Assembly (NCBI GenBank): GCA_046350935.1
Contig: JAXLZK010000004.1
Span: forward strand, 85,893 to 149,892
Direction of reading: 5' to 3'
From: Nitrobium sp046350935
Lineage (GTDB): Bacteria; Nitrospirota; Thermodesulfovibrionia; Thermodesulfovibrionales; Dissulfurispiraceae
Length of the DNA stretch: 64,000 nt
In this document: positions 62,840-64,000 of the stretch, piece after piece
Position numbering within the stretch: the first letter of the stretch is position 1
Layout of the letters: each line of letters opens with the position of its first letter
Translations under genes and position numbers: made by a program
Notes under the pieces: model-generated
Database searches by the model: none
Told to the model about the DNA's origin: nothing
What the model saw: the letters and a program-made list of their open reading frames with translations, nothing else

Positions 62840-63931
62840 GTGGTGAATCCAACAGGGGTCCTTGCAAAGCTGGTGGAAGTTGTTCAGATACGAAAAGACA
62901 GCTGCGTGCGGTTGCGGCATAAGAACGCTCACTGCAGGGAATGCAGTGCCTCCTGTCCGGTCGATGCTATTCAGGTCGGCACGGTGGGCGAGGGAATTAC
63001 CATAGAGTGGAACAAATGTATCGGCTGCGGCATCTGCTGCACGGTATGCAAAACAGGGGTTTACACCCTCAAGGAGTTCAGCGACCGTCTCTTTATCGAG
63101 AAGTGCCGGCAGGCGATCATCCGCGGCAAGGGGCTCGAAATACGCTGCAAACAGGCCGTCGGCGGGGCGCACCCTTCCTGGATCGAGGTGCCCTGCCTCG
63201 GGATCATCGACCCTGCCCATCTCATCGGCATGGTGGCGTATGGAGCCTCCTCCCTGCACCTGAGGCATGCGGAGTGCGGCGGATGCAGCGCCCGGCACGG
63301 GGACGGCTGCGCCGCGGGGTCTATTGCCGCCGCGGAATCCCTGCTGCGCATCTTCAGCCCCGGGGAAAAGGTAGTGATTACCGCAGGGACACATCCGGCT
63401 CCCTTTGCAGGGGAAGAGAAAGACGCAGAGGGAAAGGGCCGGAGAATGGTATCGAGACGGGAGTTATTCAGATATTTCAAAATGCGCTTTCTCATTTCAG
63501 CAGCAGAGACGGTCGATACTCTTTCAGAGGGACAACACAGACCGGGGGGCGAAAGAATCAGGCACACAGGTTTCCTGCCGGAAAGAAGGAGACTCCTGAT
63601 TGCCCTGCTCAAACAGTTGGGGACGCCTCCTGAACGGGTACAGGACCCCTCCGGGTGTGCGGTGGCGGCTGAGCTCGAAATCGACGGCAATGAATGCGAT
63701 ATGTGCGGAATGTGTTGTCATTTCTGTCCCACCCATGCCTTGAGGGAATATAACGCCTCCGCTGCCGCCCCCGGGACGGCAGCCGGAAGGGAAATACGCT
63801 TCCGGGCATCTGATTGCGTGAAATGTAATCTCTGTCTTGTCGCCTGCTATCGCAACGCAATCCGCTCTACAGACAGCTTCGATAGGGAGCGTTTCATCGA
63901 GGAGCGCGAAAAATTGCTCAGAATAGAGTAA
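62840..63931 (+). CDS. Polyferredoxin with an MvhD-like Cys-rich segment
   Basis: A 363-residue cytoplasmic protein with no signal peptide. The N-terminal ferredoxin motifs are CRECSASCP and CIGCGICCTVC. A central segment (IRCKQAVGG, VPCLGIIDPAHLIGMVAYGASSLHLRHAECGGC) resembles the MvhD/HdrA-linked delta subunit. The C-terminal pair is CDMCGMCCHFCP and CVKCNLCLVACY. It probably handles electrons for the reductase system, but partner and direction are unknown. Start GTG at 62840 (or 62843) with GGAGGAGACG upstream. Confidence 0.8.
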   Translation: MVNPTGVLAKLVEVVQIRKDSCVRLRHKNAHCRECSASCPVDAIQVGTVGEGITIEWNKCIGCGICCTVCKTGVYTLKEFSDRLFIEKCRQAIIRGKGLEIRCKQAVGGAHPSWIEVPCLGIIDPAHLIGMVAYGASSLHLRHAECGGCSARHGDGCAAGSIAAAESLLRIFSPGEKVVITAGTHPAPFAGEEKDAEGKGRRMVSRRELFRYFKMRFLISAAETVDTLSEGQHRPGGERIRHTGFLPERRRLLIALLKQLGTPPERVQDPSGCAVAAELEIDGNECDMCGMCCHFCPTHALREYNASAAAPGTAAGREIRFRASDCVKCNLCLVACYRNAIRSTDSFDRERFIEEREKLLRIE

Positions 63932-63979
63932 GAGCGTCTAACAAAATGAACAAAAGCGGCTCCTGGAGTAAGTCCTTCT

Positions 63980-64000
63980 TCTGTCATTCCCGCAAGCGGA
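63980..64000. repeat. Start of a dispersed REP-type repeat (cut by window end)
   Basis: CTGTCATTCCCGCAAGCGGA at the edge resembles the common bacterial REP-like palindrome (TGTCATTCCCGC...GCGGG). Only one arm is visible. Confidence 0.4.

Overview
The window comes from a GC-rich, Gram-negative (diderm) bacterium with respiratory metabolism. It has a caa3-type oxidase, molybdate and tungstate uptake, a selenocysteine formate dehydrogenase, a Tat-exported molybdopterin reductase and a sigma-54 activator. It also has a complete mraZ-to-ftsZ division cluster whose MurE carries the meso-diaminopimelate signature. This set would suit Nitrospirota or a deltaproteobacterial (Desulfobacterota-like) lineage. 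That is inference; there is no rRNA or other decisive marker here. Coding is dense and most core genes overlap or nearly touch.

Layout. 1-4.4 kb: SCO-type copper chaperone (5' end cut by the window) and cytochrome c oxidase subunits I, III, IV and II, the last with a fused cytochrome c domain. 4.6-8.3 kb: a sigma-70 family factor, a small cytochrome c, a Crp/Fnr regulator and two DUF1328 membrane miniproteins. 8.3-17.5 kb: molybdenum/tungsten block, with divergent tupABC and Sec-formate dehydrogenase, a LysR regulator, then modE-modABC behind a clear ModE-type palindrome. 17.5-20.7 kb: housekeeping and accessory genes, including larB and a gpsA broken by two frameshifts. 21.1-31.2 kb: an AT-richer accessory island with a secreted RHS/YD-repeat toxin, its variable tip and immunity gene, an IS3-family insertion inside a lipoprotein gene, REP-like repeats, a duplicated RHS fragment with a second tip followed by a CPBP membrane protein, and a REP-transposase remnant. 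31.2-50.5 kb: bioF (minus strand) and the division/cell-wall (dcw) cluster mraZ-rsmH-ftsL-ftsI-murE-murF-mraY-dacA-murD-ftsW-murG-murC-ftsQ-ftsA-ftsZ. 50.5-54.9 kb: a radical SAM protein, a beta-barrel protein, ridA and leuC. 55-64 kb: a GAF/AAA+ sigma-54 activator divergent from two sigma-54-type promoters, which drive a QueG-like Fe-S protein and a DmsA/DmsB/TorD-like reductase operon ending in a polyferredoxin.

How it fits together. TupABC and ModABC would supply W and Mo for the two molybdopterin enzymes. The sigma-54 activator probably switches on the reductase island. The MraZ repeats in front of mraZ suggest autoregulation of the division cluster. The most unusual part is the RHS island: the RHS shell is interrupted by an insert of about 640 residues. 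The first tip's probable immunity protein carries a signal peptide and the broken orphan gene encodes a lipoprotein, so the toxins probably act in the periplasm or envelope. Several genes between 20.5 and 31 kb carry frameshifts or stops. These may be real decay or uncorrected sequencing errors, and I cannot tell which from one sequence.
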